DNA of 64,000 nucleotides from Xanthomonas sp. CFBP 8443 (GTDB lineage Bacteria > Pseudomonadota > Gammaproteobacteria > Xanthomonadales > Xanthomonadaceae), in the NCBI RefSeq assembly GCF_025666195.1, contig NZ_CP102592.1:868001-932000 (forward strand), in the 5' to 3' direction. The notes below the pieces were generated by a model. The model did not search any database. It was not told where the DNA came from and worked only from the letters and a program-made list of their open reading frames with translations. Below, one piece after another: positions 8,442 to 17,759 of the stretch; position 1 is the first letter of the stretch; each line of letters starts with the position of its first letter. The position numbers and the translations under genes were made by a program.

Positions 8442-9794
8442 TTAACTTGCAGACGCCAGCGGCAGCTGCACCGCCACGCACAGTCCGCCTTCGTCGCGGT
8501 TCTGCAGCGACAGGCGGCCGCCGTGCGCCTCGATGATCTCGCGGGTCAGCGCCAGGCCCAGGCCGGTGCCGTTGCGCTTGGTCGAATAGAACGGCATCAG
8601 CGCGTTCTGCAGCACCGCCTCGTTCATGCCGCTGCCGCGGTCCAGCACCTCGATGCGCAGCCACTCCGGCCGGGTGGAGACGCGGATGCGCACGCTGTCG
8701 GCCGGCGGCAGGCCTTCGGGGCTGGATTCGTGCGCGTTCTTGACCAGGTTGAGCAAGGCCTGCTGCAGCTGCGCCGGATCGACCCGGCTGTGCAGGTCGG
8801 GCGCCTCCAGCTCCAGCGCGAACGGAATCTGCTGCTGCAATCCGCCGAGGAACTGCGCCCAGTGCACGGTCTGCAACTGCGGCTGCGGCAGCTTGGCGAA
8901 GCGCGCGTAGCCGCGGATGAAGCCTTCCAGGTGCCGCGCGCGCTCCTCGATGGTGCCGAAGACTTCCTCCAGCCGCTCCACCTTCTGCCGCCGCACCAGT
9001 TCGGCGCCCGAATGGGCCAGCGAGGCGATCGGCGCCAGCGAATTGTTCAATTCGTGGCTGATGACCCGGATCACCTTCTTCCAGGTATGCACTTCCTGGC
9101 GGCGCAGTTCGGCGGTGAGCAGTCGGATCAGCAGCAGTTCGTGCGGGCGGCCGTTGAGGCGGAAGCGGCGCCGCGACAGATGGTAGACCTGCTCCTCTTC
9201 CGGATCCTCGTCGTCGTCGATGGTGAACAGGCTGTCGCCGCCGCGCGCCACGGCCTCGCGCAGCGCCGGCGGCATGCCCAGCAGCAGGTCGTCCAGGCGC
9301 TGGCCTTCCAGTTTCCAGCCGCCGTGCAGCAGCTTGCGCGCGGCCAGGTTGGAGAACACCACGCGGCGCAGGCCGTCGCCGCCGTTGGAGGTCAGCAGCA
9401 TCGCCACCGGCGTGTTCTGCACCATGGTGTCGAGCATCAGTTCGCGTTGCGCCAGGCCCTGGCGTTGCTCGCGCAGGATCTCGCCCAGCTGCCGGTGCGC
9501 GGCGACCATCTCGCCCAGTTCGTCGTCGCCGCGCCAGTGCACGCCGAAGTTGTATTCGCCGTCGCGGTAGCTGCTGACGGTGCCGGCCAGGGCGCGGAAC
9601 AGCGAGCGCATCGGCGCGGTGGCGCGGCGCAGCGTCCACCACATCAGCGCCAACAGCAGCAGCGCCGACAGCGTCACCACTTCCCAGCCACGGTCCATCC
9701 AGTACGCCAGCAGCCACGGCGTCGCCGCGGCCAGCGCCAGCACCGGCAGCAGGCGCAGGAACAGGCCGGCGGTGAAGGAGCGGCGCAATTTCAT
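8442..9794 (-). CDS. NtrY-like membrane sensor histidine kinase
   Basis: A 450-residue kinase expected to phosphorylate the response regulator encoded just upstream. Two adjacent membrane helices (about 10-30 and 38-56) bracket almost no periplasmic loop. They are followed by a HAMP-like linker, a PAS-like region (about 115-225), the dimerisation box VISHELNNSL with phospho-acceptor His247, and the ATPase domain (LLNLVKNAHESS, DRGSGM, FYSTKRNGTGLGLALTREI). With so little periplasmic sequence it probably senses something in the membrane or the cytoplasm, like NtrY-type kinases. Its start overlaps the regulator stop by 4 bases, showing translational coupling. It is the last gene of the ABC operon. 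Confidence 0.92.
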   Translation of the reverse strand: MKLRRSFTAGLFLRLLPVLALAAATPWLLAYWMDRGWEVVTLSALLLLALMWWTLRRATAPMRSLFRALAGTVSSYRDGEYNFGVHWRGDDELGEMVAAHRQLGEILREQRQGLAQRELMLDTMVQNTPVAMLLTSNGGDGLRRVVFSNLAARKLLHGGWKLEGQRLDDLLLGMPPALREAVARGGDSLFTIDDDEDPEEEQVYHLSRRRFRLNGRPHELLLIRLLTAELRRQEVHTWKKVIRVISHELNNSLAPIASLAHSGAELVRRQKVERLEEVFGTIEERARHLEGFIRGYARFAKLPQPQLQTVHWAQFLGGLQQQIPFALELEAPDLHSRVDPAQLQQALLNLVKNAHESSPEGLPPADSVRIRVSTRPEWLRIEVLDRGSGMNEAVLQNALMPFYSTKRNGTGLGLALTREIIEAHGGRLSLQNRDEGGLCVAVQLPLASAS

Positions 9795-11128
9795 TCGCGC
9801 GGGATTCCGTAGCGGTCCATGCGCCGGTACAGCGCCTGCCGGCTCATGCCCAGTTCGTTCGCGGCTTGGGCGATGACGCCGTTGGCGCGGCCCAGCACCG
9901 CGACGATGCGCTCGCGGTCCGGCTCGGCGCCGGCGGCGGGGCGCTGCGGCGCCGGCTTGGGCAGGTTGAGGTCGGCGGCGTCGATCTGGCGGCCGCCGGC
10001 CAGCAGCTCGGCACGCTGGATCACGTTGCGCAGCTCGCGCACGTTGCCTGGCCAGGCATGCCGCTGCAGCGCCTGCGCCGCGCCGGCCGACAGCGGCTTG
10101 GCGCCGGACAGGAAGTGCTCGGCCAGCGGCAGGATGTCGCCGGGGCGGTCGGCCAGCGCCGGCAGCGACAGCTCCACCGCGTTGAGCCGGTAGTACAGAT
10201 CCTCGCGGAACGCGCCGTCGCGGATCATCGTGGTCAGGTCGGCGTTGGTGGCGCTGATCACCCGCACCTTGACCTGGCGCTCGCGGTTGGAACCCAGCCG
10301 TTCGAAGCGCCCGGTCTCCAGCACGCGCAGCAGTTTCATCTGCCCGGCCAGCGACAGGTTGCCGATCTCGTCCAGGAACAGGGTGCCGCCATCGGCGGCT
10401 TCGAACTTGCCTTCGCGGACCTTGTTGGCGCCGGTGTAGGCGCCGGCTTCGGCGCCGAACAGTTCGGCCTCGATCAGTTCGGCCGGAATCGCGCCGCAGT
10501 TCAGCGCCACGAACGGGCCCTGCCGCATCGGCGAATTGGCCTGGATGATCTCTGCGATCTTTTCCTTGCCGCTGCCGTTGGGGCCGGTGATCAGCACCGG
10601 CAGTTCCGAGCGCGCGACCTGGCAGGCCAGGGCGATGGCGCGCTCGCTGGCCGGGTCGGCGAACACTGCGCCGCGCAGTTCGTAGCGCTGCGCCAGCTGC
10701 TGGCGATGGCGGCGTTCGCCGTCGCGGCGCCGTTCCAGTTCGCGCCGCGCCTCGGACAGCTCCAGCAGGTTGTTGACCGTGGTCAGCAGCTTGCGGTCGT
10801 CCCAGGGCTTGGCCAGGTAGTCGGCGGCGCCGGCCTTGACCAGTTCCACCGCGCTGCTGAGCTGGGTCCAGGCGGTAAGCAGGATCACCGGCAGGTCCGG
10901 GTGGCGCGCGCGGATCGCATCGAACAGCGCCACGCCTTCCTCGCCCGAGGTGGTGTCGGCGGTGAAGTTCATGTCCTGCAGCACCAGATCGATGTCGCCC
11001 TCGGCCAGGCGCTGCAGTCCGGCGTCCGGGCTGTCCGCGTGCACCGTGTCGATGTCGTGCAGGGAGAACAGCACCTCGAGCGCGGTGGCGACGGCGGGGT
11101 TGTCGTCGATGATCAGGATGCAGGGCAT
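9791..11128 (-). CDS. NtrC-family sigma-54-dependent response regulator
   Basis: A 445-residue activator with three domains: receiver (1-120, acidic pocket IIDDNP, phospho-acceptor Asp52, Lys in AKPWDD), AAA+ sigma-54 activation domain (about 150-370), and a Fis-type helix-turn-helix (VIAQAANELGMSRQALYRRM). The Walker A is GPNGSGKE and the sigma-54 contact loop is GAYTGA (229-234), a conservative variant of GAFTGA. ATG 11128 starts directly at the receiver domain. The gene sits between the five permease genes and its kinase. A sigma-54 promoter and inverted repeats at the head of the operon (19966-20068) are the obvious targets, implying autoregulation. Confidence 0.93.
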   Translation of the reverse strand: MPCILIIDDNPAVATALEVLFSLHDIDTVHADSPDAGLQRLAEGDIDLVLQDMNFTADTTSGEEGVALFDAIRARHPDLPVILLTAWTQLSSAVELVKAGAADYLAKPWDDRKLLTTVNNLLELSEARRELERRRDGERRHRQQLAQRYELRGAVFADPASERAIALACQVARSELPVLITGPNGSGKEKIAEIIQANSPMRQGPFVALNCGAIPAELIEAELFGAEAGAYTGANKVREGKFEAADGGTLFLDEIGNLSLAGQMKLLRVLETGRFERLGSNRERQVKVRVISATNADLTTMIRDGAFREDLYYRLNAVELSLPALADRPGDILPLAEHFLSGAKPLSAGAAQALQRHAWPGNVRELRNVIQRAELLAGGRQIDAADLNLPKPAPQRPAAGAEPDRERIVAVLGRANGVIAQAANELGMSRQALYRRMDRYGIPRE

Positions 11129-11285
11129 CGGGAGCCTTGTCGGATGGCCGGGGCGGAACCGGCGGATGCGGGACGAGGCGGCATCATCGCAGCCCCGGCG
11201 TGGCTTGTCGTGTGCGTGATGGGCGGCAGGCAGCCGACCTGTGGCGCCGCGGGCAAGTGCGGTGTCGTCGCCGCGATCGCGCGCA

Positions 11286-12458
11286 TCACCGGTACGCCGC
11301 AGGCGACAGCCGCGCGGCGCGTGCGGCCGGGCCGCGCATCGCCAGCCAGCCGCCACCGAGCAACAGCAGCGCGATGGCCAGCGGATACAGGGGCGGCGGC
11401 GACAGCGCCGAAAACTCGAGCAGGACGCGGCGCAGCAGCGCAGCGATGGCCACGCCCATGGCGATGCCCAGGCCGCACAGCAACAGGTTCTCGCGGCGCA
11501 GATGGGTACGGATCTGTGCCGCGCGCGCGCCAAGCGCGCGCCGCAGCGCGATCTGCCGGTAGCGCTGGCTCACCATCGCCTCGCTGATGGCGTAGACCGT
11601 CGCGAGCGTGCCGAACAGCCACAGCGCCGCGCCCGCGGCGAGCAGCATCAGCCGATGGCGATGCAGGCGCAGTCGCTGCAGGCGCAGCTCGCCGGCGCTG
11701 CTCAGTTCGTGCAGCCGCCCCGGCGCGATCCGCTCCGCGTCTGCCGCCAGCCGCGCGCGGACCCGGGCCGGGTCGCCGGGCGCGACCCGCAGCACGTACA
11801 GCGCGTTGCTGCGATCGTGCAGGCGCAACGGCAGGATGGCGCTGTCCTCGCCGCCCTCGCCAGGCGTGCGCAGCTGCTCGACGATGCCGATCACCCGCGC
11901 CGGCGGTTTGCCGCCCAGATGCACCATCTGTCCGAGCGCGTCGCCATTCGGGAACAGCCGAGCCGCCAGCGGCCGGGTCAGGATCACCCGCTGCGCGAGG
12001 TTCAGCGCAGAGGGCGATGCGAGATCGCGATACTCGTCGCTGCTGAAGTCGCGACCGCGCTGCAGGCGCAGGCCCAGCGCCGCCAGCAGTCCGGGATCGC
12101 CGAGGTAGGTGCTGGCCTGGAACTGCCCGCCAGCACCGTCGGCACGTGGTCCCATCAGGGTGTCCCAGCGCTCGGGCCCGAACGGCAACTGGTTGATTGC
12201 CGCGACGTGCAACACGCCGGGCACGGCGCGCAAGGCCGCCGCCTCGCGCTGCGCCGCCGCGGCGGATACCCGGCCGCCGAGTCGCAGCGTCAGCAGATGC
12301 GCGTCGTCGTCAATGCCGCTGGTCGCCTGCATGCGCGCATGCGCCTGGTTGGCCAGCGTGCCCAGGGCGAGCAGCACCGGGTAGCTGATCGCCATCTGCA
12401 GCACGATCAGCGTCGCCAGCAGCGTGTGCCGGCGCAGCGAGACCAGGAAGCGATCCAT
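11286..12458 (-). CDS. FtsX/MacB-like ABC permease (type B, third and most divergent copy)
   Basis: A 390-residue permease: one N-terminal helix (about 12-35), a large extracytoplasmic MacB-type domain (about 40-265), then three helices near the end carrying the FtsX signature (QRYRQIALRRALGARAAQIRTHL). Its N-terminus (SLRRHTLLATLIVLQMAISYPVLL) aligns by eye with the two 408-residue type-B permeases upstream but is clearly more diverged, and the exported domain is shorter. It ends 157 bases before the regulator gene. MacB-type permeases do not transport through a classic channel; they transmit ATPase motion to periplasmic partners. Confidence 0.88.
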   Translation of the reverse strand: MDRFLVSLRRHTLLATLIVLQMAISYPVLLALGTLANQAHARMQATSGIDDDAHLLTLRLGGRVSAAAAQREAAALRAVPGVLHVAAINQLPFGPERWDTLMGPRADGAGGQFQASTYLGDPGLLAALGLRLQRGRDFSSDEYRDLASPSALNLAQRVILTRPLAARLFPNGDALGQMVHLGGKPPARVIGIVEQLRTPGEGGEDSAILPLRLHDRSNALYVLRVAPGDPARVRARLAADAERIAPGRLHELSSAGELRLQRLRLHRHRLMLLAAGAALWLFGTLATVYAISEAMVSQRYRQIALRRALGARAAQIRTHLRRENLLLCGLGIAMGVAIAALLRRVLLEFSALSPPPLYPLAIALLLLGGGWLAMRGPAARAARLSPAAYR

Positions 12459-12473
12459 GGCCAGCGTCGTCCG

Positions 12474-13700
12474 TCACGCACTGCGCGTGGCGACCGCCGG
12501 CGGCACGCGGGTGGCGCGCCGCGCCGGGCCGAGCACCGCGAGCTGGCCGAGCAGCCACAGCGCCAGCGCGCCGACCGGCAGGTACCACAGCGGCAGCCGT
12601 TCCAGTTCGTAGGCGCTCATCAGGTACAGGTTGGCGGCGTAGGCGAGCAACATGCCCAGCACGATGCCGACGCTGGCGAGCAGGAAATTCTCCAGCTGGA
12701 AGTAGCGCAGCACCTGGCCGCGGGTGGCGCCGAGCGCGCGGCGCACGCCGATCTGCTTGGTGCGCTGCTGCACCCAGAAACTGGCCAGGCCGACGATGCC
12801 CAGCGCGGTGATCAGCAGCAACATCACGCACACGCCGGCCAGCAGCCAGGCCATCGCACGGTCGTTGCGGTAGTAGGTCGCGCGCGCCTGCTCCAGCGAG
12901 ACGCTGCTCTTGTCGCGGATCATGCGCCGCGGGCCGTGCGCCAGCAGCAGCTTGCGCGCCTGCCGCTGCACCGCCTCGCGCTGCGCCGGATCGTCCACGC
13001 GCAGCACGTAGGTGCCGCGGGTGTAGGCCATGTTCACCGGGAACAGCATGGTGCTCTCGTAGTCGGTGGCCGAGCCGTAGTCGCGCGGCTGGACCAGGCG
13101 CTCGACCACGCCCACCACCCGCTGCTGGCCGTACACGTAGATCGATTTGCCGATCGCCGATTGTCCGGGGAACAGGCGCTGGGCCAGGGCTTGGCTCAGG
13201 ATCACCGAGGGAACGACGGCATCGTCGTTGGGGTCCATCAAGCGCGCGTGGTCGAGGAATTCGTCGGCGTTGAAGCCGCGGCCGGCGACCAGCTTCAGCC
13301 CCAGCGTGTCCAGCAGCTGCGCATCGCCGAAGTAGTTGGTGGCGCTCAGGGTGGCGCGTTGCTGGTCCGGGCCGAGCGAGATGCCGCTGGCGCCGATCGA
13401 GCTGCCGAACAACGGCTGGTTGATGACGCTGGCATTGCGCACGCCGGGAATGCGCCGCAGCGCATCCAGGTCCTCGCGGGTGAGCGCGGCGGCATCGCCG
13501 CTGCCGAGCACGCTGCCGACCTTGACGTAGACCAGGTGCGCTTCCGCCACGCCGGTCGGGCGCTGCATGTTGTGCAGGCGCGTGCCGATCAGGAACAGCG
13601 CATTGCATACCACGGCGCAGCTGAAGGCGATCTCCAGCACGATGAGCAGTGCGGCGATCTTGTGCTTGCGCAGGCTGGAGAGGATGGGGCGGATAGGCAC
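12474..13700 (-). CDS. FtsX/MacB-like ABC permease (type B, second copy)
   Basis: 408 residues with MacB topology: helix 1 near residues 15-38 (AALLIVLEIAFSCAVVCNALFLIG), an exported domain to about residue 280, then three terminal helices around the FtsX block (QQRTKQIGVRRALGATRGQVLRYFQLENFLLA). It is nearly identical in length and layout to the type-B permease at 15089-16315, and the two share the QRTKQIG.RRALGATRGQ.LRYFQ.ENFLLAS stretch, so they are tandem duplicates. The gene lies 37 bases after the preceding permease gene and 15 bases before the next. Confidence 0.9.
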   Translation of the reverse strand: MPIRPILSSLRKHKIAALLIVLEIAFSCAVVCNALFLIGTRLHNMQRPTGVAEAHLVYVKVGSVLGSGDAAALTREDLDALRRIPGVRNASVINQPLFGSSIGASGISLGPDQQRATLSATNYFGDAQLLDTLGLKLVAGRGFNADEFLDHARLMDPNDDAVVPSVILSQALAQRLFPGQSAIGKSIYVYGQQRVVGVVERLVQPRDYGSATDYESTMLFPVNMAYTRGTYVLRVDDPAQREAVQRQARKLLLAHGPRRMIRDKSSVSLEQARATYYRNDRAMAWLLAGVCVMLLLITALGIVGLASFWVQQRTKQIGVRRALGATRGQVLRYFQLENFLLASVGIVLGMLLAYAANLYLMSAYELERLPLWYLPVGALALWLLGQLAVLGPARRATRVPPAVATRSA

Positions 13701-13737
13701 GGGGGCGTTCCTGGCAGGAAGGGGGACGCGTAGCGCG

Positions 13738-15039
13738 TCACTGCGACTTGAGTTGCATGGCGGTCTGCACGCGCATGGCCTGCCATGCAGGCAATGCGCC
13801 GGCCAGCAGGCTGCTTCCCAACGTCAACGCCAGTGCGACGAACAGCATGCTGCCGTCCATGTGCGCCAGTGCGGCATAGTCGGCCGGTTGCCGGCGCACC
13901 AGCCACAGGCCGAGCCAGGCCAGCAGCAGGCCGGCCATGCCGCCCGCCGCGCCGATCATTGCCGCTTCCACCAGGTGCTGGGCGAAGATCGCCCGGCGCG
14001 ATGCGCCGAGCGCCCGCCGCACCCCGATCTCGCCGCCCTGGCGCAGGAATTTGGCCAGCATCAGGCCGACGGTGTTGAGCAGGCAGATGCCCAGGAACAC
14101 CAGCGCCAGCCACAGTTGCAGGCGCACGTCGGCCGGTACCGCATGGTTGCGGTCCAGCCATGCCATCACGTCGCTCAGGCGCACGTCGGCGGGGTGGGTG
14201 AAGCGGCCGCCATCGTGTTGCTGGCGCGCGTAGCCGTCCAGGTAATCGCGGTAGGCGGCGCGCTTGCCGGCGTCGGCGAGTTCCACCCAGTACTGGATCC
14301 ACGTGCAGGGCGCGTTCTCGCTGTCTTGGCCATCGCCGCTGCTGCCCCAGCACTCCATGGTGCCGCTCGCTCCCATCTGCAGGTCGCGCGAGGTCGAGAA
14401 CGGGACGAAGATGTCCTCGCTGTCGCCGTATTCGGTGTTGGTCAGGTCGTAGAAGCGCGGGTTCATGCTCCAGTCCTCGGTAACGCCGACGACGCGCAGC
14501 ATGTTTTCGCCGACCTGCAGGTCGCGCCCGGTGCTGTCCACGTCGCCGAACAATTGCTCGTTGAGCTTGCGCGAGAGCACCGCCACGCGCGCGCGCCGCG
14601 TGTCGTCCTCGGCGGTCCAGGCGTGGCCGTAGCGCATCGGGACCGCGAACATCGGGAAGAAGTCGGACGAGGTGAAGCGTGCTTCGACGTGGGACGGCGT
14701 CTGTTCGGCCTTGACCGGCACCACGTTCACGCCGCCGGCGGACATCATCGCCTGGCGATCGCCGCGCTTGTCGCGCAACAGCGCTTCGGCGTCGCGGCGG
14801 GTCAGCTGCAGCGGCTCCTCGCCGGCCGGCTCGTACTTGTCGTCCGGATAGACGTTCATCTCCACGTAGAAAAGTTGCGCGCTCTTGCCCGGGATCGGAT
14901 CGGCGGCCAGCACGTGGAACACGGTCAGCGTGGTCATCGAGGCGCCGATGCCGACCGCGATGGCGAGCACCATCAACGCGGTCAGCAACCGGTTGCGACG
15001 AAAGCTGTGCAGCGCCAGTTTGCAGTAGTAGCCGAACAT
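13738..15039 (-). CDS. FtsX/MacB-like ABC permease (type A, second copy)
   Basis: 433 residues. The start ATG at 15039 was chosen over an upstream in-frame one because MFGYYCKLALHSFRRN matches the start of the other type-A permease (MFGYYFRLALHSFRRN). Helix 1 is about 20-42, the exported domain runs to about 300, and three C-terminal helices contain GEIGVRRALGASRRAIFAQHLVEAAMIG. Type-A proteins probably pair with type-B proteins as a heterodimer on one ATPase dimer; this is inferred from the A-B-A-B gene order. Confidence 0.9.
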   Translation of the reverse strand: MFGYYCKLALHSFRRNRLLTALMVLAIAVGIGASMTTLTVFHVLAADPIPGKSAQLFYVEMNVYPDDKYEPAGEEPLQLTRRDAEALLRDKRGDRQAMMSAGGVNVVPVKAEQTPSHVEARFTSSDFFPMFAVPMRYGHAWTAEDDTRRARVAVLSRKLNEQLFGDVDSTGRDLQVGENMLRVVGVTEDWSMNPRFYDLTNTEYGDSEDIFVPFSTSRDLQMGASGTMECWGSSGDGQDSENAPCTWIQYWVELADAGKRAAYRDYLDGYARQQHDGGRFTHPADVRLSDVMAWLDRNHAVPADVRLQLWLALVFLGICLLNTVGLMLAKFLRQGGEIGVRRALGASRRAIFAQHLVEAAMIGAAGGMAGLLLAWLGLWLVRRQPADYAALAHMDGSMLFVALALTLGSSLLAGALPAWQAMRVQTAMQLKSQ

Positions 15040-15088
15040 CGGGAGTCCTGAAAAAAAGGGCCGGCATGACGCCGGCCAAGGGGACACG

Positions 15089-16315
15089 TCAAGCGCTGCG
15101 CGTGGCGACGGCCGGCGGCACCGCCGCGGCGCGCCGCGCCGGTGCGAACACCGCGATCTGGCCGAGCAGCCACAGGGTCAGCGCGCCGAACGGCAGGTAG
15201 TACAGCGGCAGCCGCGGCAGTTCGTACTTGCCCATCAGCCACTGGTTGATCGCGTACGCCAGCAGCATGCCGAGCACGATGCCGGTGCTGGCCAGCAGGA
15301 AGTTCTCGGTCTGGAAGTAGCGCAGGATCTGCCCGCGGGTGGCGCCGAGCGCGCGGCGGATGCCGATCTGCTTGGTGCGCTGCTGCACCCAGAAGCTGGC
15401 CAGGCCGACGATGCCCAGCGCGGTCACGATCAGCAGCGCGATGCACACCGCGCCGAGCAACCACACCATCGCGCGGTCGCCCTGGAAGTATTCGTCGCGT
15501 ATCTCGGCATAGGTCTGCTGTTTCAGCACCAGGCGGCTGTTGTCCACCTTCATCAGCGCCGCGGTCGCCGAGGCCAGCACTTCCTGGCGCCGCGCCGGAT
15601 CGGTGACGCGCAGCACGTACAGGCCATCGGTGTAGCTCAGGCGCAGCGGCAGCAGCATCGCGTAGTCGATTTCGGCCAGGCCGTTGCCCGCGTTCGGCCG
15701 CGCCAGCGTCTCGACGATGCCGACGACGCGTGCGGCCACTGGCCCGGTATAGACGGTCTTGCCCAGGGCGTTCTGCCCGGGGAACATCTTTTCCGCGGTG
15801 GCGCGATTGAGAATGATGGCGGTGCCCTTCTTCTGCACTTCCTTGTCGGTTTGTGCGGTTTCCAGATCCAGGTATTCGTCGGGCGTGAAATCGCGCCCTG
15901 CCGCCAGCCGCAGGCCCAGGGTCTGCAGCGTGCCTTCCTCGGCCATGTACTGCGCGGCATTGAGGGTGGACCGCTCCTGGTCCGGGGTCAGCGACAGGCT
16001 GGTGTTCCAGGAGTAACGGACGAACGGCACCTGGTTGAGCACGGTCGCGTTGCGCACGCCCGGCACCGCGCGCAACGCGGCCAGGTCCTCGCGGGTGCGC
16101 GCGGCGGCGTTGACCTGCTGGCCGATGCCGCCCAGCGAGACCGTCACCAGTTCCGATTCGGCGATGCCGCTGGGCCGGTGCAGGGTTTCTATGCGGTTGC
16201 CGATCAGGAACAGCGCGTTGCACACGATCGCGCAGGCCAGCGCGATCTCAAGCACGATCAGCGCGGCGGCGGTCTTGTGCCGGCGCAGGGTGGAGAGGAT
16301 GGGGCGGATGTCCAT
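15089..16315 (-). CDS. FtsX/MacB-like ABC permease (type B, first copy)
   Basis: 408 residues, beginning MDIRPILSTLRRHKTAAALIVLEIAL. ATG 16315 is preferred over a longer open frame because the protein then aligns with its paralogue MPIRPILSSLRKHK. It has one N-terminal helix, a MacB-type exported domain, and terminal helices with the FtsX block. It follows the first type-A permease by 64 bases. The high similarity to the copy at 12474-13700, especially in the C-terminal third, indicates a duplicated A-B gene pair. Confidence 0.9.
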   Translation of the reverse strand: MDIRPILSTLRRHKTAAALIVLEIALACAIVCNALFLIGNRIETLHRPSGIAESELVTVSLGGIGQQVNAAARTREDLAALRAVPGVRNATVLNQVPFVRYSWNTSLSLTPDQERSTLNAAQYMAEEGTLQTLGLRLAAGRDFTPDEYLDLETAQTDKEVQKKGTAIILNRATAEKMFPGQNALGKTVYTGPVAARVVGIVETLARPNAGNGLAEIDYAMLLPLRLSYTDGLYVLRVTDPARRQEVLASATAALMKVDNSRLVLKQQTYAEIRDEYFQGDRAMVWLLGAVCIALLIVTALGIVGLASFWVQQRTKQIGIRRALGATRGQILRYFQTENFLLASTGIVLGMLLAYAINQWLMGKYELPRLPLYYLPFGALTLWLLGQIAVFAPARRAAAVPPAVATRSA

Positions 16316-16379
16316 GGCGATAACCTTGTGAGGGACCTTCGTTGGCGGTCTGCCCGCCGCCGTGCGGCGGGCGTGGTGG

Positions 16380-17678
16380 TCAGGACGATTTGAGCTGCAG
16401 TGCCGGCGCGACCTGAATCGCACGCCAGGAGGGCAGCAGGCCCGCCAGCAGGCTGGCGACCAGGGCCAGGGCGAAGGTCAGTGCCAGCATCGTGGGATCC
16501 AGATGAGCCAGCTTGGCGTAGCCGGTGGGCTGCTGGCGGACCGCCCATAGCCCGAGCACGGCCAGGCCGAGTCCGGCGATGCCGCCGGCCAAGCCGATGG
16601 TGCCGGCCTCCACCAGGCACTGCGCGAAGATCGCGCGGCGCGAGGCGCCCAGCGCGCGGCGCACGCCGATTTCGCCGCTGCGGCGCAGGAACTTCGCCAG
16701 CAGCAGGCCGACGGTGTTGAGCAGGCACACCAGCAGGAAGCCCATCGCCAGCCACAGCTGCAGGCGCACGTCGCCCGGCACCACTTCGTTGTGGTCCAGC
16801 CACTGCATCACGTTGCGCAGGCGCACATTGTTCGGCCGCTCGAAGCGGCCGGCGGCACGCTGCTGGTTGGAATAGTTCTCCAGGTAGGCCTTGTAGTCGG
16901 CGACCTGCGTCCGATTTTCCAGTTCCGCCCAATACTGGACCCAGATGCAGGGGGCGTTGAGTCCAGTCGGCTCGCCATTGCTGTCGCCGAAGCAGTTCAT
17001 GCTGCCGTTGCGGTCCATCTTCAGGTCCATCGCCACCGAGAACGGCAGGTAGACCTGCTCGTCCGAGCCATAGGTGTTGGTGATGTCGTAGAAGCGCGGA
17101 TTGGGGTCCCACGTATCCAGCACGCCGACGATGCGGAAGGTGTTCTGGTCCATGCGCAGTTCGCGGCCGACGCTGTCGGCGCCGTTGTACAGCTTCTCGT
17201 TGAGCTTCTTGCTGATGACCGCCACGCGCTCGTGGCGCTCGTCTTCCGTGCCGGTCCAGCCGCGGCCGTACAGGAACGGCGTATCGAACATCGGGAAGAA
17301 GTCCGCCGAGGTGAAGCGCACTTCCGACTTGAACGGTTTCAGGCCGCTCTTGAGCGGTTCGATCGCCGCCCCGCCTCCGCTCATCATCGCCTGCCGCTTC
17401 GCCCGCTTTTCGCGCAGCAGCGCTTCGGCGTCGAAGCGCGTGATCTGGAAGTCCGGCTCCTCGCCGGGCTGGTAGCCGGCCTTGGGCCGAGGATCCACCT
17501 GCACGTAGAACAGCCGATCGCTCTTCTGCGGGATCGGGTCGCCGGAGAGCACGTAGAACACGGTCAGCGTGGTCATGCTGGCGCCGATGCCCAGCGCGAT
17601 GGCCAGCACCATCAGGGCGGTGAGGATCTTGTTGCGGCGGAAGCTGTGCAAGGCGAGGCGGAAGTAGTAGCCGAACAT
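16380..17678 (-). CDS. FtsX/MacB-like ABC permease (type A, first copy)
   Basis: 432 residues: helix 1 (ILTALMVLAIALGIGASM, about 18-38), a large exported domain rich in aromatic and charged residues, then three helices bearing GEIGVRRALGASRRAIFAQCLVEAGTIGLAGG. It is the first permease after the ATPase gene (81-base gap). The exported domain is the part most likely to meet the substrate or the adaptor. Similarity to the copy at 13738-15039 runs along the whole protein. Confidence 0.9.
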   Translation of the reverse strand: MFGYYFRLALHSFRRNKILTALMVLAIALGIGASMTTLTVFYVLSGDPIPQKSDRLFYVQVDPRPKAGYQPGEEPDFQITRFDAEALLREKRAKRQAMMSGGGAAIEPLKSGLKPFKSEVRFTSADFFPMFDTPFLYGRGWTGTEDERHERVAVISKKLNEKLYNGADSVGRELRMDQNTFRIVGVLDTWDPNPRFYDITNTYGSDEQVYLPFSVAMDLKMDRNGSMNCFGDSNGEPTGLNAPCIWVQYWAELENRTQVADYKAYLENYSNQQRAAGRFERPNNVRLRNVMQWLDHNEVVPGDVRLQLWLAMGFLLVCLLNTVGLLLAKFLRRSGEIGVRRALGASRRAIFAQCLVEAGTIGLAGGIAGLGLAVLGLWAVRQQPTGYAKLAHLDPTMLALTFALALVASLLAGLLPSWRAIQVAPALQLKSS

Positions 17679-17759
17679 GGGTGGCTCCGGGCGGGCGCTG
17701 CGGGTGGCGACGATGGGTGGGATGGCGATGGCGCGCAGCGCCGGGCCGGGTGGGTTCGC

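Noticed and set aside
11241-13733. An 830-codon forward open frame opposite the ABC permeases
   Set aside because: Composition is Gln/His/Arg-rich antisense text; the reverse-strand permeases have clear FtsX signatures.
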